From Flavobacterium sp. N2820 (GTDB lineage: Bacteria > Bacteroidota > Bacteroidia > Flavobacteriales > Flavobacteriaceae): 64,000 nucleotides of DNA. The stretch's first letter is position 1; each line of letters opens with the position of its first letter. A program made the translations under genes and the position numbers. Below the pieces are notes generated by a model that searched no databases, was not told the origin of the DNA, and worked only from the letters and a program-made list of their open reading frames with translations. The stretch covers positions 62,001 through 126,000 of the forward strand of contig NZ_CP110008.1 of the NCBI RefSeq assembly GCF_025947285.1. The letters run 5' to 3'. Shown here piece by piece: positions 24,986 through 34,580 of the stretch.

Positions 24986-25498
24986 ATGTTAATAAAAGAA
25001 GTAAACGGAAAGTTTCCGCAAATTCCAGAAGATTGTTATGTAGCCGAAAATGCTACTATTGTTGGCGATGTGACTTTAGGTACTAATTGTAGTGTTTGGT
25101 TTAATGCTGTAATTCGTGGCGATGTTAATTCAATTTTTATAGGTAATAAAGTAAATATTCAAGATGGTGCTGTTGTTCATTGTACCTATTTAAAGCATCC
25201 TACAATTATTGGAAACAATGTATCTATAGGTCATAATGCAATTGTTCATGGTTGTACAATTAAAGATAATGTCTTAATAGGAATGGGAGCTATTGTGATG
25301 GATAATTGTGTAATTGAAAGTAATTCTATTGTTGCAGCAGGTTCTGTTATTACTCAAAATACGGTTGTAGAATCAGGTTCTATTTATGCAGGAGTTCCTG
25401 CTAAGAAAGTAAAAGAAATTGACCAAAGTGACTTTGCTGGAGAAATTGAGCGAATTTCTAATAATTATGTAATGTATTCAGGTTGGTTTAAGGAATAA
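24986..25498 (+). CDS. Gamma-carbonic anhydrase-like left-handed beta-helix protein
   Basis: The 170-aa cytoplasmic trimeric protein of hexapeptide repeats spans residues about 15-140. It shows NCSVWFNAVIRGDVNSIFIG, QDGAVVHCT, HPTIIGNNVSIGHNAIVHGCTI and GMGAIVMD, the family pattern in which three histidines (VVHC, SIGHNAIVHG) bind metal. Catalytic activity as carbonic anhydrase is not assured for this branch (YrdA/PaaY-like). The stop codon is 1 bp from the end of murI on the other strand. Confidence 0.9.
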   Translation: MLIKEVNGKFPQIPEDCYVAENATIVGDVTLGTNCSVWFNAVIRGDVNSIFIGNKVNIQDGAVVHCTYLKHPTIIGNNVSIGHNAIVHGCTIKDNVLIGMGAIVMDNCVIESNSIVAAGSVITQNTVVESGSIYAGVPAKKVKEIDQSDFAGEIERISNNYVMYSGWFKE

Positions 25499-25499
25499 A

Positions 25500-26279
25500 T
25501 TAAAAATTTTTATAAATCACTTTTTCTTTGTGTTCTAAAATATTTTCTAAAACTTCTGGATTACTATTGCTATAAAATACTTTTGTAGCATCTTCATTTG
25601 AAGTATTTAATATGTTATTTTGAGTTAGTATATTTTTAGTTTGTTTAGCAACTGCTTCACCTGAATCGATTATTTTTATGTTTGATGGTATTATTTTCTT
25701 TATTTGTGGAATTAGATAAGGATAGTGACTGCATCCCAAAACTAAATAATCAATATTTTTTTCAACCATCGGTTGTAGATAGCTTTCTAATAATTCAATC
25801 ATTTCAGGTGAATTTATATCACCATTTTCAATGAGTTGAACTAGCCCATGTCCGATTTGTTCAACAATTTTGACTTCAGGATGATTTCTGACACTGATGT
25901 GAAATAAATCACTGTTCAGTGTTCCTTTTGTTGCAAGTATTCCTATACAATTTGTCTTGCTTTGTGTTGCAGCAGGTTTGATGGCTGGCTCAATTCCAAT
26001 AAAAGGCACATCATATTTTGTTCTTAATTCTTTTATCGCATTTGTAGTTGCTGTATTACAGGCAACGACAATTATTTTACAATTTTCATTTAATAAGAAC
26101 TCTGTGTTTTTACAACTTAAAGCAATTATCTCTTCCTTTGATTTTAAGCCATAGGGAGCATTCTTGCTATCTGCAAGATAAATTGTGTTTTCATTGGGTA
26201 GTAGTGCATTTACTTCTTTCCAAATAGAAGTACCACCTATACCTGAATCAAATAAACCAATTGGATTTCTATGTTTCAT
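25500..26279 (-). CDS. murI: Glutamate racemase
   Basis: It converts L- to D-glutamate for peptidoglycan. The 259 residues contain the N-terminal GLFDSGIGGTSIWKEV with catalytic Asp/Ser, the first catalytic Cys in VVACNTATT and the second in LVLGCSHYPYL, plus NAPYG and GIEPAIKPA segments. It is cytoplasmic. It is encoded alone, with a terminator-like hairpin between it and the ompH-like genes upstream. Confidence 0.95.
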   Translation of the reverse strand: MKHRNPIGLFDSGIGGTSIWKEVNALLPNENTIYLADSKNAPYGLKSKEEIIALSCKNTEFLLNENCKIIVVACNTATTNAIKELRTKYDVPFIGIEPAIKPAATQSKTNCIGILATKGTLNSDLFHISVRNHPEVKIVEQIGHGLVQLIENGDINSPEMIELLESYLQPMVEKNIDYLVLGCSHYPYLIPQIKKIIPSNIKIIDSGEAVAKQTKNILTQNNILNTSNEDATKVFYSNSNPEVLENILEHKEKVIYKNF

Positions 26280-26294
26280 TAAAACAAAAATAAA

Positions 26295-26332
26295 AAAAAC
26301 TGCTCAATCTATTGTAAGATTAAGCAGTTTTT
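26295..26332. terminator. Hairpin terminator between the ompH-like gene and murI
   Basis: AAAAACTGCT (26295-26304) pairs with AGCAGTTTTT (26323-26332), with further inner AATCT/AGATT pairing. T-tracts follow on both strands; on the minus strand it ends the bamA-ompH unit. Confidence 0.85.
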
Positions 26333-26352
26333 AAATATTTATTATTGATTTA

Positions 26353-26856
26353 TTAGAAACCTAATTCTTTTTTTACAGCTGGTAATAAATCTTCACCATC
26401 AGCAACAATAACACCACTACCAGTAGTAGCATCTAATACATAAGTAATTCCTTTTGCTTTTGCTACTTTTTTAATAGCTGCTTGTGCTTTTTCCATGATT
26501 GGCTTAATTAAGTCCATTTCTTTTTGACCTAATTCTTTTTGAGCATCTTGTTGAAACTTTTGAATACGAGCTCCCATGTCTTGCATTTCTTTAGAGCGAG
26601 TTTCGTTTAAAGCATCACCAGCAGTTGCTGATTCTTGCTCATATTTTTGTAATTTCGTTTGATATTCAGTAGCCATAGCTTTGAAATCTTTATCATACGT
26701 TTCTTGGATTTTTTTCATTTGATCCTGAGCGGTTTTCATATCTGGCATAGTAGTCATTAAGGCTTGTAAGTCAATATGTGCTACTTTAGTTTGTGCTGAT
26801 ACTTGTGTTCCAATAAAAAGTATAACTGCGATTACTAACGTTTTGAATTGTTTCAT
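26353..26856 (-). CDS. OmpH/Skp-family periplasmic chaperone
   Basis: It is a holdase for outer-membrane proteins in transit. The 167 residues show a signal peptide (MKQFKTLVIAVILFIGTQVSAQ), a core strand KVAHIDLQALMTTMP, a long charged coiled-coil (residues about 40-120) and the C-terminal KAKGITYVLDATTGSGVIVADG strand pair of the Skp fold. It is the last gene of the porG-uppS-bamA-ompH-ompH row, 25 bp after the longer paralogue. Confidence 0.9.
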   Translation of the reverse strand: MKQFKTLVIAVILFIGTQVSAQTKVAHIDLQALMTTMPDMKTAQDQMKKIQETYDKDFKAMATEYQTKLQKYEQESATAGDALNETRSKEMQDMGARIQKFQQDAQKELGQKEMDLIKPIMEKAQAAIKKVAKAKGITYVLDATTGSGVIVADGEDLLPAVKKELGF

Positions 26857-26881
26857 TTTTTTAATTTTAATTTAGTGTTTA

Positions 26882-27898
26882 TTAATCTTTTTTCTCTGTT
26901 TCTGTTTTTTGTTCTTTTGCTTTGATAGCTGCTTCTTTATCTGCTGCTATTTTTTTCTTCTTTTCTTCTAAAGCTTTTTTACGTTCTTCTATTTTTTTGT
27001 TTCTGTCGTCAATTGCTTTTTGTCTAATTTCTTCAGGAGTTAATTTTTTCTCACCACTAATTTCTTCTGTAACCTTTTCATCAGTTTCGTTCACTTGTGG
27101 TTGTTTTTTATTGTCATCTCCTGTTGAATCCTTTTCAATTACTGTGCCATTTTTTTTAGCGTCTCTTTCCTCAATTAATTTCTTACGTTTTTCTGCGGCA
27201 GCAGCTTTTTTATCTTCTATTGCTTTTTGACGTTCTTCAAGAAGTTTTTCTCTAGCAGCTTTTTTCTCATCTAAGATTCTTTGGCGCTCTTCTAGTGCTG
27301 GATTATCTGCTACTGATTCTTCAAGAGCTTCCTTAGCTTCTAATGCTTTTAATTGTTTTTTACTCATTTCTTCTCTTTTTTGAGCAGAAGTAAGTTTTCT
27401 TACGACAAAATCGCTAATATTATGTTTTTTATCCGCAAAAAGCATGGTTAAATCAGATGCTCTATCAAAAACAAAATCATATTTTCTTTGTTCAGCTACA
27501 TCTTGAATAATCGTAAAAATTTGATCTTGAATAGGTTTTACCAAGACACTTTTTTGAATAATTAAATCGCCCTTTGGTCCAAATCGTTTTTCTTGATAGT
27601 CCAAAAGTTCTTTATCTAAATAAGCAATTTCTTCTTCACGTTCTTCTATTAATTCTTTTGTTAATAGAACACGCTCTGTTTTAAGATTATCTTTTAGAAT
27701 TGTAATCTCATTTCTTTTGGTATCAATTTCTTGCTTCCATTTTTGTGCTTTCTGTTCCAGTTGGTTCATCGCATCAGCATAATCAGGAACTTTTTCTAAA
27801 ATATATTCCATGTCGATATAACCAATTTTTACACCTCTTGCGGTTTGAGCATTAGCTATAATCGAAATAAACGATAAGAATAAGAATAATTTTTTCAT
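26882..27898 (-). CDS. Long OmpH/Skp-family protein with a charged coiled-coil tail
   Basis: The 338-aa protein has a signal peptide (MKKLFLFLSFISIIANAQ). The OmpH/Skp core is at residues about 20-180 (KIGYIDMEYILEKVPDYADAM ... YDFVFDRASDLTMLFADKKHNISDFV). A tail of about 150 residues is almost only Glu, Lys, Arg, Ala and Asp (EERQRILDEKKAAREKLLEER...), predicted to be a long helix. The tail roughly doubles the normal Skp length. ATG 27898 and 27904 are both possible. It lies between bamA and the short ompH, so a joint role in barrel assembly is likely. Confidence 0.9.
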   Translation of the reverse strand: MKKLFLFLSFISIIANAQTARGVKIGYIDMEYILEKVPDYADAMNQLEQKAQKWKQEIDTKRNEITILKDNLKTERVLLTKELIEEREEEIAYLDKELLDYQEKRFGPKGDLIIQKSVLVKPIQDQIFTIIQDVAEQRKYDFVFDRASDLTMLFADKKHNISDFVVRKLTSAQKREEMSKKQLKALEAKEALEESVADNPALEERQRILDEKKAAREKLLEERQKAIEDKKAAAAEKRKKLIEERDAKKNGTVIEKDSTGDDNKKQPQVNETDEKVTEEISGEKKLTPEEIRQKAIDDRNKKIEERKKALEEKKKKIAADKEAAIKAKEQKTETEKKD

Positions 27899-28010
27899 GT
27901 ACATTAAGTTTTTTTTTGCGAGTAAGACTCAAAATAAAATATGGATACCTTACAAACGTAACAAATATCAAAATATTTTTACGAATTTAACAAAAAACTA
28001 TTAACTATCT

Positions 28011-30665
28011 TTAAAATTGTTGTCCAATAATAAAGTGTGTTTGCCATCCGCTCTTAACAGTTTCTCCTGGAATTGCATCAAACCCATGTGCAAAATCTAT
28101 ACCTAATAATCCGAAAGCAGGCATGAATACACGTAAACCAACACCCGCAGAACGTTGCAATGTAAATGGATTATAATCTTTAAAATCATCAAAAGCTGCT
28201 CCAGCTTCTAAGAAACTCAATGCGTAAATTGAAGCAGATTGATTAAGCGTAATTGGGTATCTTAATTCTAATGAAAATTTGTTATATATTGTTCCTCCAT
28301 CAGTTGATGATAATGAGTTGTTTGGATAACCTCTTAACTGAATTACTTCTCTTCCGTCTAATGCAAAATTTGCCAATCCATCTCCACCAAGGAAAAAGCG
28401 TTCAAAAGGTACTAATCCTCTGTCAGGATTATAAGCTCCCATAAAACCAAATTCACCTACCGAACGTAAAACAAGCTTTTCATATACACGTGTATACCAA
28501 TCTGCTTTGAATTTAATTTTGTAATACTCTAACCAGTTGAATCTTTTTTGATCCACTTTTGATTGGTTGGCAGATGCAGATTGCCAATCAGTACCTACTG
28601 TTTCATATACTCCAGAACCTTCTGAAGTTTCTTGAATATAATCGCCTTCAATAGGAACTTGACCATTTTCATTGGCTTGAACATTAATTCCTGCTCCTGT
28701 AGTATATTTTAATTTGTATGCTTTTTGATTTTTTAAATCTGCATAGTCAATGCCATTGAATAAAGAGTAAGGAAGCGTAAATTTACCTGAAATACTAAAT
28801 TCAGATCCATAAGTTGGATAAATTGGATTTACTCCTTTACTATTTCTTGATAAGCCAACAGTATAGGCTAAATTTCTAGATGCACCATCACCAAAAGTAA
28901 ACAATCCAGTGTTATAATTATTTAAATCATAATATTGAAATGACACAGCTTGTGATAACACAAAATAGTCATCTGGAACTGTTAAACGTTTTGCAATACC
29001 TACAGAAAGTGACGTAATATTAAAACTTTGACTTCTATTAACGTCTCTAGAACGGAAATTGTATAAAAATTGTTTACTGTGTGATAATGAAGTAGAAAAA
29101 CTTACCGGTTTTTTTCCACCAAACCAAGGTTCTGAGAATGACAAACTATACGTTTGGAAATAAGAACTTCCTTGTAAACGTAACGACATTTTTTGTCCAT
29201 CTCCCATTGGTAATGGTTTGTAAGCTTCTTTATTAAAGATGTTTCTTGCAGAAAAGTTATTAAATGATAGCCCTAAAGTACCAATGAAACCTCCACCGCC
29301 ATAACCTCCTTGTAATTCAATTTGACTTGAGCCTTTTTCAACAACATTGTATTCAATATCTACTGTTCCGGCTTGTGGGTCAACATTTTTAAAGTCTGGT
29401 TTAATCGCTTCCGGATCAAAGAATCCTAATTGTCCAATTTCACGAATAGAACGAATTAAATCTTCTTTACTGTATTTTTGACCTGGTTTAGTTCTTAATT
29501 CTCTATAAATTACGTGATCATTTGTTTTGTCGTTTCCTACAACTGTAATTTTATTGAAATAAGCAATTGGACCTTCAGTAATTCTGATTTCAAAATCAAT
29601 CGTATCATTTACAGTTCTAACTTCAACCGGATTAATATTTGAAAATAAATAACCATTATTTTGATATAAGTTAGTAATATCTTCTCCATCCGGTTTTGAT
29701 TGATCTGCGATTCTTTTCTCAAGAATTGTTCCGTTGTAAACATCTCCTTTTTTAATTCCTAAAAGGGCGTTTAATTGACGATCAGTGTAAACAGTATTTC
29801 CTAAATAACGAATATCACCAAAATAGTATTTTCTACCTTCTTCTAAATTTACTTTTATAGCGATGGTGTTACTTTTTTTGTCATAAGTTACAGAATCAGA
29901 AATTATCCGTGCATCTCTAAAACCTTTTTCTTTGTAAGCACTAATAACACTTGCTAAATCTTCTTTATATTTTTCTTTAATATATTTTGATTTTTTAAGT
30001 ATTCTTAGAGGATTTTTCTGTTTTGTATTTTTAAAACTCTTTTTTAGTTTAGCATCAGACATTAAAGAATTTCCTTCAAAATCAATACTTTTAACTTTTA
30101 CTTTATCTCCTTTATCAATATTGATGACCATTTTTACGTCAGCCAATGCAGAATCTTGAACAGTGTTGATAACTACTTTTGAATTATAAAAACCATCTTT
30201 TTTGTATTTGTTTTCAAAATAGTTTTTAGTGGTTGTTAATAGATTTTCATTAACAATTTTTCCTTTTTTAAGGTCAGCTTCTTTGATTAGTTCTTCAGCT
30301 TTTCCTTTTTTTACACCTTGAATTTTTACATCACCAAGTTTTGGTAATTCGTTTAATTCAAGTTCAAGGTATATACTATCACCTTCGATTTTATTTACAT
30401 AGAAATTTACATCAGAGAATAATCCTAATTTCCACAATTTTTTAATAGCAATACTAATGTCCTCTCCGGGAACCATAATAGATTGTCCTTTTTCTAAACT
30501 GGTAAAAGTTGTTACAGTTTGAGCATTGTAACTAATTTTTCCCGAAACCGCAATATCGGCTAAGATGTACTCTTTTCCATTTTCAAGTTTTGTTTCTTGA
30601 GCAAATGTGGTTGCGCTGTTAAGTACTATAAATATTGAAAGTAATTGTAATCCTTTTTTAAACAT
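28011..30665 (-). CDS. bamA: Outer-membrane protein assembly factor BamA
   Basis: This is the central barrel of the BAM complex, inserting beta-barrel proteins into the outer membrane. The 884 residues show a signal peptide (MFKKGLQLLSIFIVLNSATTFAQ), about five POTRA domains up to residue 430 and a C-terminal 16-strand barrel ending in HFIIGQQF with the usual terminal Phe. Recognisable segments are ERFFLGGDGLANFALDGREVIQLRGY and GVGLRVFMPAFGLLGIDFAHGFD. I used ATG 30665 because the longer frame would run into uppS; the uppS stop is 4 bp upstream. Confidence 0.95.
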   Translation of the reverse strand: MFKKGLQLLSIFIVLNSATTFAQETKLENGKEYILADIAVSGKISYNAQTVTTFTSLEKGQSIMVPGEDISIAIKKLWKLGLFSDVNFYVNKIEGDSIYLELELNELPKLGDVKIQGVKKGKAEELIKEADLKKGKIVNENLLTTTKNYFENKYKKDGFYNSKVVINTVQDSALADVKMVINIDKGDKVKVKSIDFEGNSLMSDAKLKKSFKNTKQKNPLRILKKSKYIKEKYKEDLASVISAYKEKGFRDARIISDSVTYDKKSNTIAIKVNLEEGRKYYFGDIRYLGNTVYTDRQLNALLGIKKGDVYNGTILEKRIADQSKPDGEDITNLYQNNGYLFSNINPVEVRTVNDTIDFEIRITEGPIAYFNKITVVGNDKTNDHVIYRELRTKPGQKYSKEDLIRSIREIGQLGFFDPEAIKPDFKNVDPQAGTVDIEYNVVEKGSSQIELQGGYGGGGFIGTLGLSFNNFSARNIFNKEAYKPLPMGDGQKMSLRLQGSSYFQTYSLSFSEPWFGGKKPVSFSTSLSHSKQFLYNFRSRDVNRSQSFNITSLSVGIAKRLTVPDDYFVLSQAVSFQYYDLNNYNTGLFTFGDGASRNLAYTVGLSRNSKGVNPIYPTYGSEFSISGKFTLPYSLFNGIDYADLKNQKAYKLKYTTGAGINVQANENGQVPIEGDYIQETSEGSGVYETVGTDWQSASANQSKVDQKRFNWLEYYKIKFKADWYTRVYEKLVLRSVGEFGFMGAYNPDRGLVPFERFFLGGDGLANFALDGREVIQLRGYPNNSLSSTDGGTIYNKFSLELRYPITLNQSASIYALSFLEAGAAFDDFKDYNPFTLQRSAGVGLRVFMPAFGLLGIDFAHGFDAIPGETVKSGWQTHFIIGQQF

Positions 30666-30669
30666 TTTT

Positions 30670-31413
30670 TTAAGGTATAATTTGTTCGCTGGTTTTACCA
30701 AAACGGCGTTCTCTTTTTTGATAACTAATAATTGCTTCATATAAATGGTCTTCTGAAAAATCTGGCCAAAGCACATCTGTAAAATAAAACTCGGCGTAAG
30801 CGATTTGCCATAAAAGGAAATTACTTATTCTATGTTCGCCACTTGTTCTAATTACTAAATCTACATCTGGTAAATTGTGTGTGTAAAGATGCTGATTAAT
30901 AATTGATTCGTCAATAGCCTCTTCAGAAATTATATTATTTTTAACTTTGTTGGTGATTTTTTTAACAGCTTGTACTAGCTCTTCTCTTGCTCCATAACTA
31001 AGTGCTAAAGTGAGTGTCATTCTAGTGTTTTCGGCAGTTTTTTCAATTACTTCTTGTAATTCTTTTTGTACACTTGATGGTAAATTTGTTAAATTTCCAA
31101 TGGCGTTCAATTTGATGTTATTTGATTGTAAAGTCTTAATTTCTTTCTTTAACGAAGATATTAAAAGCTTCATTAGTGTATCAACTTCTAGTTTTGGACG
31201 GTTCCAATTTTCAGTTGAGAAAGCATATAATGTTAGATTTTTCACCCCAAGCTTAGCACACGATTCTACAGTTGTTCTTACTGATTTAGTGCCACTTTCA
31301 TGACCTAAAGCACGTAAAAGACCTTTTTGTTTTGCCCATCTTCCATTTCCATCCATAATAATGGCTAGATGTTGAGGCAAAGCTTCTGTATTTATTTGTT
31401 GTACTAATTCCAT
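30670..31413 (-). CDS. uppS: Isoprenyl transferase (undecaprenyl diphosphate synthase)
   Basis: It makes the C55 lipid carrier for peptidoglycan and other envelope polymers by cis-prenyl chain elongation. The 247 residues show HLAIIMDGNGRWAKQKG with the catalytic Asp, RALGHESG, YAFSTENWNRP, and the C-terminal DLVIRTSGEHRISNFLLWQIAYAEFYF. The ATG at 31413 (MELVQQIN) lies 1 bp after the porG stop. It is in an operon with porG and bamA. Confidence 0.95.
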   Translation of the reverse strand: MELVQQINTEALPQHLAIIMDGNGRWAKQKGLLRALGHESGTKSVRTTVESCAKLGVKNLTLYAFSTENWNRPKLEVDTLMKLLISSLKKEIKTLQSNNIKLNAIGNLTNLPSSVQKELQEVIEKTAENTRMTLTLALSYGAREELVQAVKKITNKVKNNIISEEAIDESIINQHLYTHNLPDVDLVIRTSGEHRISNFLLWQIAYAEFYFTDVLWPDFSEDHLYEAIISYQKRERRFGKTSEQIIP

Positions 31414-31414
31414 C

Positions 31415-32098
31415 TTATTCTGCACAAAAACAAGGGTTTTGACCAAAAGTGTAGGTTAGTGTTAAACCTGTAAACACATACCAGTCGTTACTATTTAAAT
31501 TTCCAAAACGCAAGGTTTCAAAATTATCGTTCTCAGGATTACTTCCGTCTAAATTATCTGTAAAGGTGTAACGAGCACCAATTTCTGCTCCCAAAATAAA
31601 ATTGTCAAATAGTCGTGCTTTAACTCCTACAATCATAGGAATAGCAAAAGTGCTACTTTGATAATCTTTTTCACTTTCGTTGTTCAAAATGTAAATTTCT
31701 TCATAAATGAAATAATTTACTCCTGTAAAAACATAGGGAGATATTTTTTTTCTACCATCGTGTAAGTCAAAATCTAAAAAATTGAATTCCATTCCAGCCG
31801 AAAATTCTTTAATGCTATTTTCAAAAGAATAGCCTCGTAAATTCCTACTAGGAACTTCGCTATCTATGTCTTTAGATTTTAAACTGCCTTGATAATATGA
31901 AAATCGCCATGCATGTCGCGCACTACGATTCCATTTATATAGGACGCCAAATGCAGGCTCGTTTGGTGCAATATAATCTGTAGGACCAACATCTCCAATA
32001 TAGTTAATGCCACCCACAAAAACACCAAGTTCATTAATTTGAGCAGATGCGTTAAGTGTGCAGAATATCAGGCTTATATATAAAAAAAAGCTTTTCAT
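31415..32098 (-). CDS. porG: PorG-like outer-membrane protein (DUF6089)
   Basis: The 227-aa barrel protein has a signal peptide (MKSFFLYISLIFCTLNASAQ). The N-terminal ELGVFVGGINYIGDVGPTDYIAPNEPAFGVLYKWN block is typical of PorG, a component of the type IX secretion system that interacts with the PorK/PorN ring in Porphyromonas. The strand GRKKISPYVFTGVNYFIYEE and the C-terminal VFTGLTLTYTFG follow. It heads the uppS-bamA-ompH row, as in most Bacteroidetes. The assignment rests on motif memory and gene order, so specific function is fairly but not fully sure. Confidence 0.8.
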   Translation of the reverse strand: MKSFFLYISLIFCTLNASAQINELGVFVGGINYIGDVGPTDYIAPNEPAFGVLYKWNRSARHAWRFSYYQGSLKSKDIDSEVPSRNLRGYSFENSIKEFSAGMEFNFLDFDLHDGRKKISPYVFTGVNYFIYEEIYILNNESEKDYQSSTFAIPMIVGVKARLFDNFILGAEIGARYTFTDNLDGSNPENDNFETLRFGNLNSNDWYVFTGLTLTYTFGQNPCFCAE

Positions 32099-32219
32099 TT
32101 TTTAAAATAGTTTGCAAATATAACAATATTGACTTCTTAACCCTATTTTAAAGGATTTTTTTGTTACATTTAGTTGTGCATTAAAAACGTAATTTTTTAA
32201 AAAATGATATGTGTTGTTG

Positions 32220-33107
32220 TTAATTTCTTTTGTCTGCACCCCAAAGTAGTTTTTTTCTAATCGTATTTAAAAAAGATTCCTCTTTAAATTCTATAATTGA
32301 AATAGTGAATGGTGTTTTTTTAATCTTCACTACAGTGTCTTTTGAAACTGCTGCAATTCTGGAATCTAATGAAATTAAAAATTGTTCTTCCCGACCAGAA
32401 ACTCTTAATTCAATTTCGGTATCATCTGTGATTACTAAAGGTCTTGCATTCAAATTATGAGGAGCCATTGGTGTAATTACAAAACTACTTACATTTGGAG
32501 TTAAAACAGGCCCGCCACAACTTAATGAATAACCAGTTGAGCCTGTTGGAGTTGAAACAATTAAACCATCAGCCCAATATGAAGTTAAATACTCCCCATC
32601 TAAAAAGGTTTCAATTGTTATCATCGAAGTAGTGTCTTTTCGAGCAACGGTAACTTCGTTAAGTGCAAAATCTAAATCTGCAAAATTTTCATATTCGGGA
32701 GTTGTTGTAATACTTAGCAGACTTCTTTTTGAAATAAAATAATCCTTAACCAAGACTTTTTGTAATAAGCTCTCAATATTTTCAAATTGTACTGTTGCTA
32801 AGAAACCTAATCTCCCTGCATTAATTCCAATAATTGGAATGTTTTTGTCTCTAATAAAAGTGGCAGCTTTTAAAATAGTACCATCACCACCTATGCTAAT
32901 TAGTGCTTCAAAATCAGATGATAATTCATTATAATTTGAATAAGTGGGAAATGATTTATTTACAATATTCTTTTCCTGAACAATTTTTAAGAAAGCCGTT
33001 TCGAAATAAATTGTAACATTATTTGCGCTTAAAAAATCAACAACTTTGGCTACAATTTCAGCGGTATTGTTTTGATAATATTGTCCAAAAATGGCTATTT
33101 TCATCAT
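32220..33107 (-). CDS. nadK: NAD kinase
   Basis: It phosphorylates NAD to NADP. The 295 residues contain the hallmark LISIGGDGTILKAA near residue 75, NAGRLGFLATV, the NEVTVAR segment and the substrate loop DGLIVSTPTGSTGYSLSCGGPVL, with PMAPHNLNARPLV after it. It is cytoplasmic. The start at 33107 (MMKIAIFG) has a second Met at 33104; the CBS gene stops 1 bp upstream, so both genes form one unit. Confidence 0.95.
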   Translation of the reverse strand: MMKIAIFGQYYQNNTAEIVAKVVDFLSANNVTIYFETAFLKIVQEKNIVNKSFPTYSNYNELSSDFEALISIGGDGTILKAATFIRDKNIPIIGINAGRLGFLATVQFENIESLLQKVLVKDYFISKRSLLSITTTPEYENFADLDFALNEVTVARKDTTSMITIETFLDGEYLTSYWADGLIVSTPTGSTGYSLSCGGPVLTPNVSSFVITPMAPHNLNARPLVITDDTEIELRVSGREEQFLISLDSRIAAVSKDTVVKIKKTPFTISIIEFKEESFLNTIRKKLLWGADKRN

Positions 33108-33108
33108 C

Positions 33109-33768
33109 TTAAATATTAAGGTATTTGTCTAAATAATCGGAGCGTTCCTTTAAACTGTTTAAGTAGGAATCTTCTTGGTGCTCCGAAATAATTTCATATT
33201 CATATCTTCTAAACGTTTGAATAATATCATTCAATCCGCTTTGACTAATTTTTACAGTAATTTCTACTTTCCCATTGGCAATGTTGGAAATAAATAATCC
33301 CAAAATTTTTGCGTTATTGCTCTCAACAATTTGTGCCACTTGGCTCATTGAAAATTTATCTACTTCTTTTTCTACGATAATTATACCTCCTTCTTCTTTT
33401 AAAAATGGAGTTTCATGTAAAAAACGGATTACATCTTCTAGTTCATAATAACCTAAATAGTTGTTTTTATCGTCTAAAACAGGTAATAAATTGGCTTCGT
33501 TCTTTGCGAAAACTTCTAAAACATCAAGCCAAATCATGGTTGAACGTACAAAAAAACGCTCAAAATTAAATCGACTATCGTTTACTTTTGCATCGGTATT
33601 CAAAAACTCAACAGCATCTTTACTCACGCATCCAATATAAACACCATCTTCGGTAACAGGAAAATGCGAATATGGAAAATCTATAAAAACATCTTGTGCT
33701 TCTGCAATAGAATCGGTGTGTTTTATAGGTTTTATCTCGTTATTAATGTAGCTAACTAAACTGTTCAT
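33109..33768 (-). CDS. CBS-domain protein
   Basis: The 219-aa cytoplasmic protein has a tandem CBS pair in residues about 8-130 (AQDVFIDFPYSHFPVTEDGVYIGCVS and LLPVLDDKNNYLGYYELEDVIRFL). The remaining 80 residues resemble an ACT-like regulatory fold (GGIIIVEKEVDKFSMSQVAQIVESNNAKILGLFIS). CBS pairs bind adenosyl ligands such as AMP or ATP. I chose ATG 33768 (MNSLVSYIN); the 33870 frame overlaps pdxJ on the other strand. It is coupled to nadK, which suggests a link to nucleotide level sensing. Confidence 0.85.
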   Translation of the reverse strand: MNSLVSYINNEIKPIKHTDSIAEAQDVFIDFPYSHFPVTEDGVYIGCVSKDAVEFLNTDAKVNDSRFNFERFFVRSTMIWLDVLEVFAKNEANLLPVLDDKNNYLGYYELEDVIRFLHETPFLKEEGGIIIVEKEVDKFSMSQVAQIVESNNAKILGLFISNIANGKVEITVKISQSGLNDIIQTFRRYEYEIISEHQEDSYLNSLKERSDYLDKYLNI

Positions 33769-33863
33769 TTTGTTTGGTGTATTATTAAACCGCAAAATAA
33801 TCAAAAAATACCATATGTTACCTAATTTATACTTTGTATTTTTGCTAAAATAAAATAAAACAC

Positions 33864-34577
33864 ATGACAAAATTATCGGTAAATATTAATAAAATAGCAA
33901 CATTACGTAATTCAAGAGGTGGAAATGTGCCAGATTTACTAAAGGTTGCCAAAGATATTCAACAGTTTGGAGCACAAGGAATCACCATTCATCCAAGACC
34001 CGATGAACGTCATATTCGTTATCAAGACGCACGTGACTTAAAATCGGTCGTGTATACCGAATATAATATTGAAGGAAATCCACAACATAATTTTATTGAT
34101 TTAGTTTTAGAGTGTAAACCTACACAAGTTACTTTGGTGCCTGATGCTATTGGTGCTTTAACCTCAAATGCGGGTTGGGATACTATTAAACATCAATCGT
34201 ATTTAACAGAAGTAATTCAGGAATTTCAACGGAACGGAATTCGAACTTCTATTTTTGTAGATGCCGATGAAAAAATGATTGAAGGAGCAAAAGCAACGGG
34301 TACAGAACGCATCGAATTATACACTGAATCATTTGCTCATGAGTATGGTTTAGGAAATAAAAATGGGATCGAACCTTTTATAAAAGCAGCTATTAAAGCA
34401 AATGAGTTGAATATTGGTATCAATGCTGGTCACGATTTAAGTTTAGATAATATCAAATTTTTTAAAGAAAATATACCTAATTTATTAGAAGTATCTATTG
34501 GTCATGCACTCATTTCAGAGTCTTTATATTTAGGTTTAGAAAATGTGGTAAACATGTATCTTCAAAAATTAAAATAA
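33864..34577 (+). CDS. pdxJ: Pyridoxine 5'-phosphate synthase
   Basis: It joins 1-deoxyxylulose 5-phosphate and 3-amino-2-oxopropyl phosphate to pyridoxine 5'-phosphate (vitamin B6). The 237 residues are a complete TIM barrel: LSVNINKIATLRNSRGG, GITIHPRPDERHIRYQD, CKPTQVTLVPDA, RIELYTESFA and the C-terminal NAGHDLSLDNI plus SIGHALISESL. It starts a two-gene plus-strand unit with the following hydrolase (3-bp gap), divergent from the CBS gene. Confidence 0.95.
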   Translation: MTKLSVNINKIATLRNSRGGNVPDLLKVAKDIQQFGAQGITIHPRPDERHIRYQDARDLKSVVYTEYNIEGNPQHNFIDLVLECKPTQVTLVPDAIGALTSNAGWDTIKHQSYLTEVIQEFQRNGIRTSIFVDADEKMIEGAKATGTERIELYTESFAHEYGLGNKNGIEPFIKAAIKANELNIGINAGHDLSLDNIKFFKENIPNLLEVSIGHALISESLYLGLENVVNMYLQKLK

Positions 34578-34580
34578 GAA

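Noticed and set aside
30666..30776. Longer BamA frame with 37 extra residues
   Set aside because: It overlaps the uppS coding end and precedes the clear signal peptide that begins at 30665.
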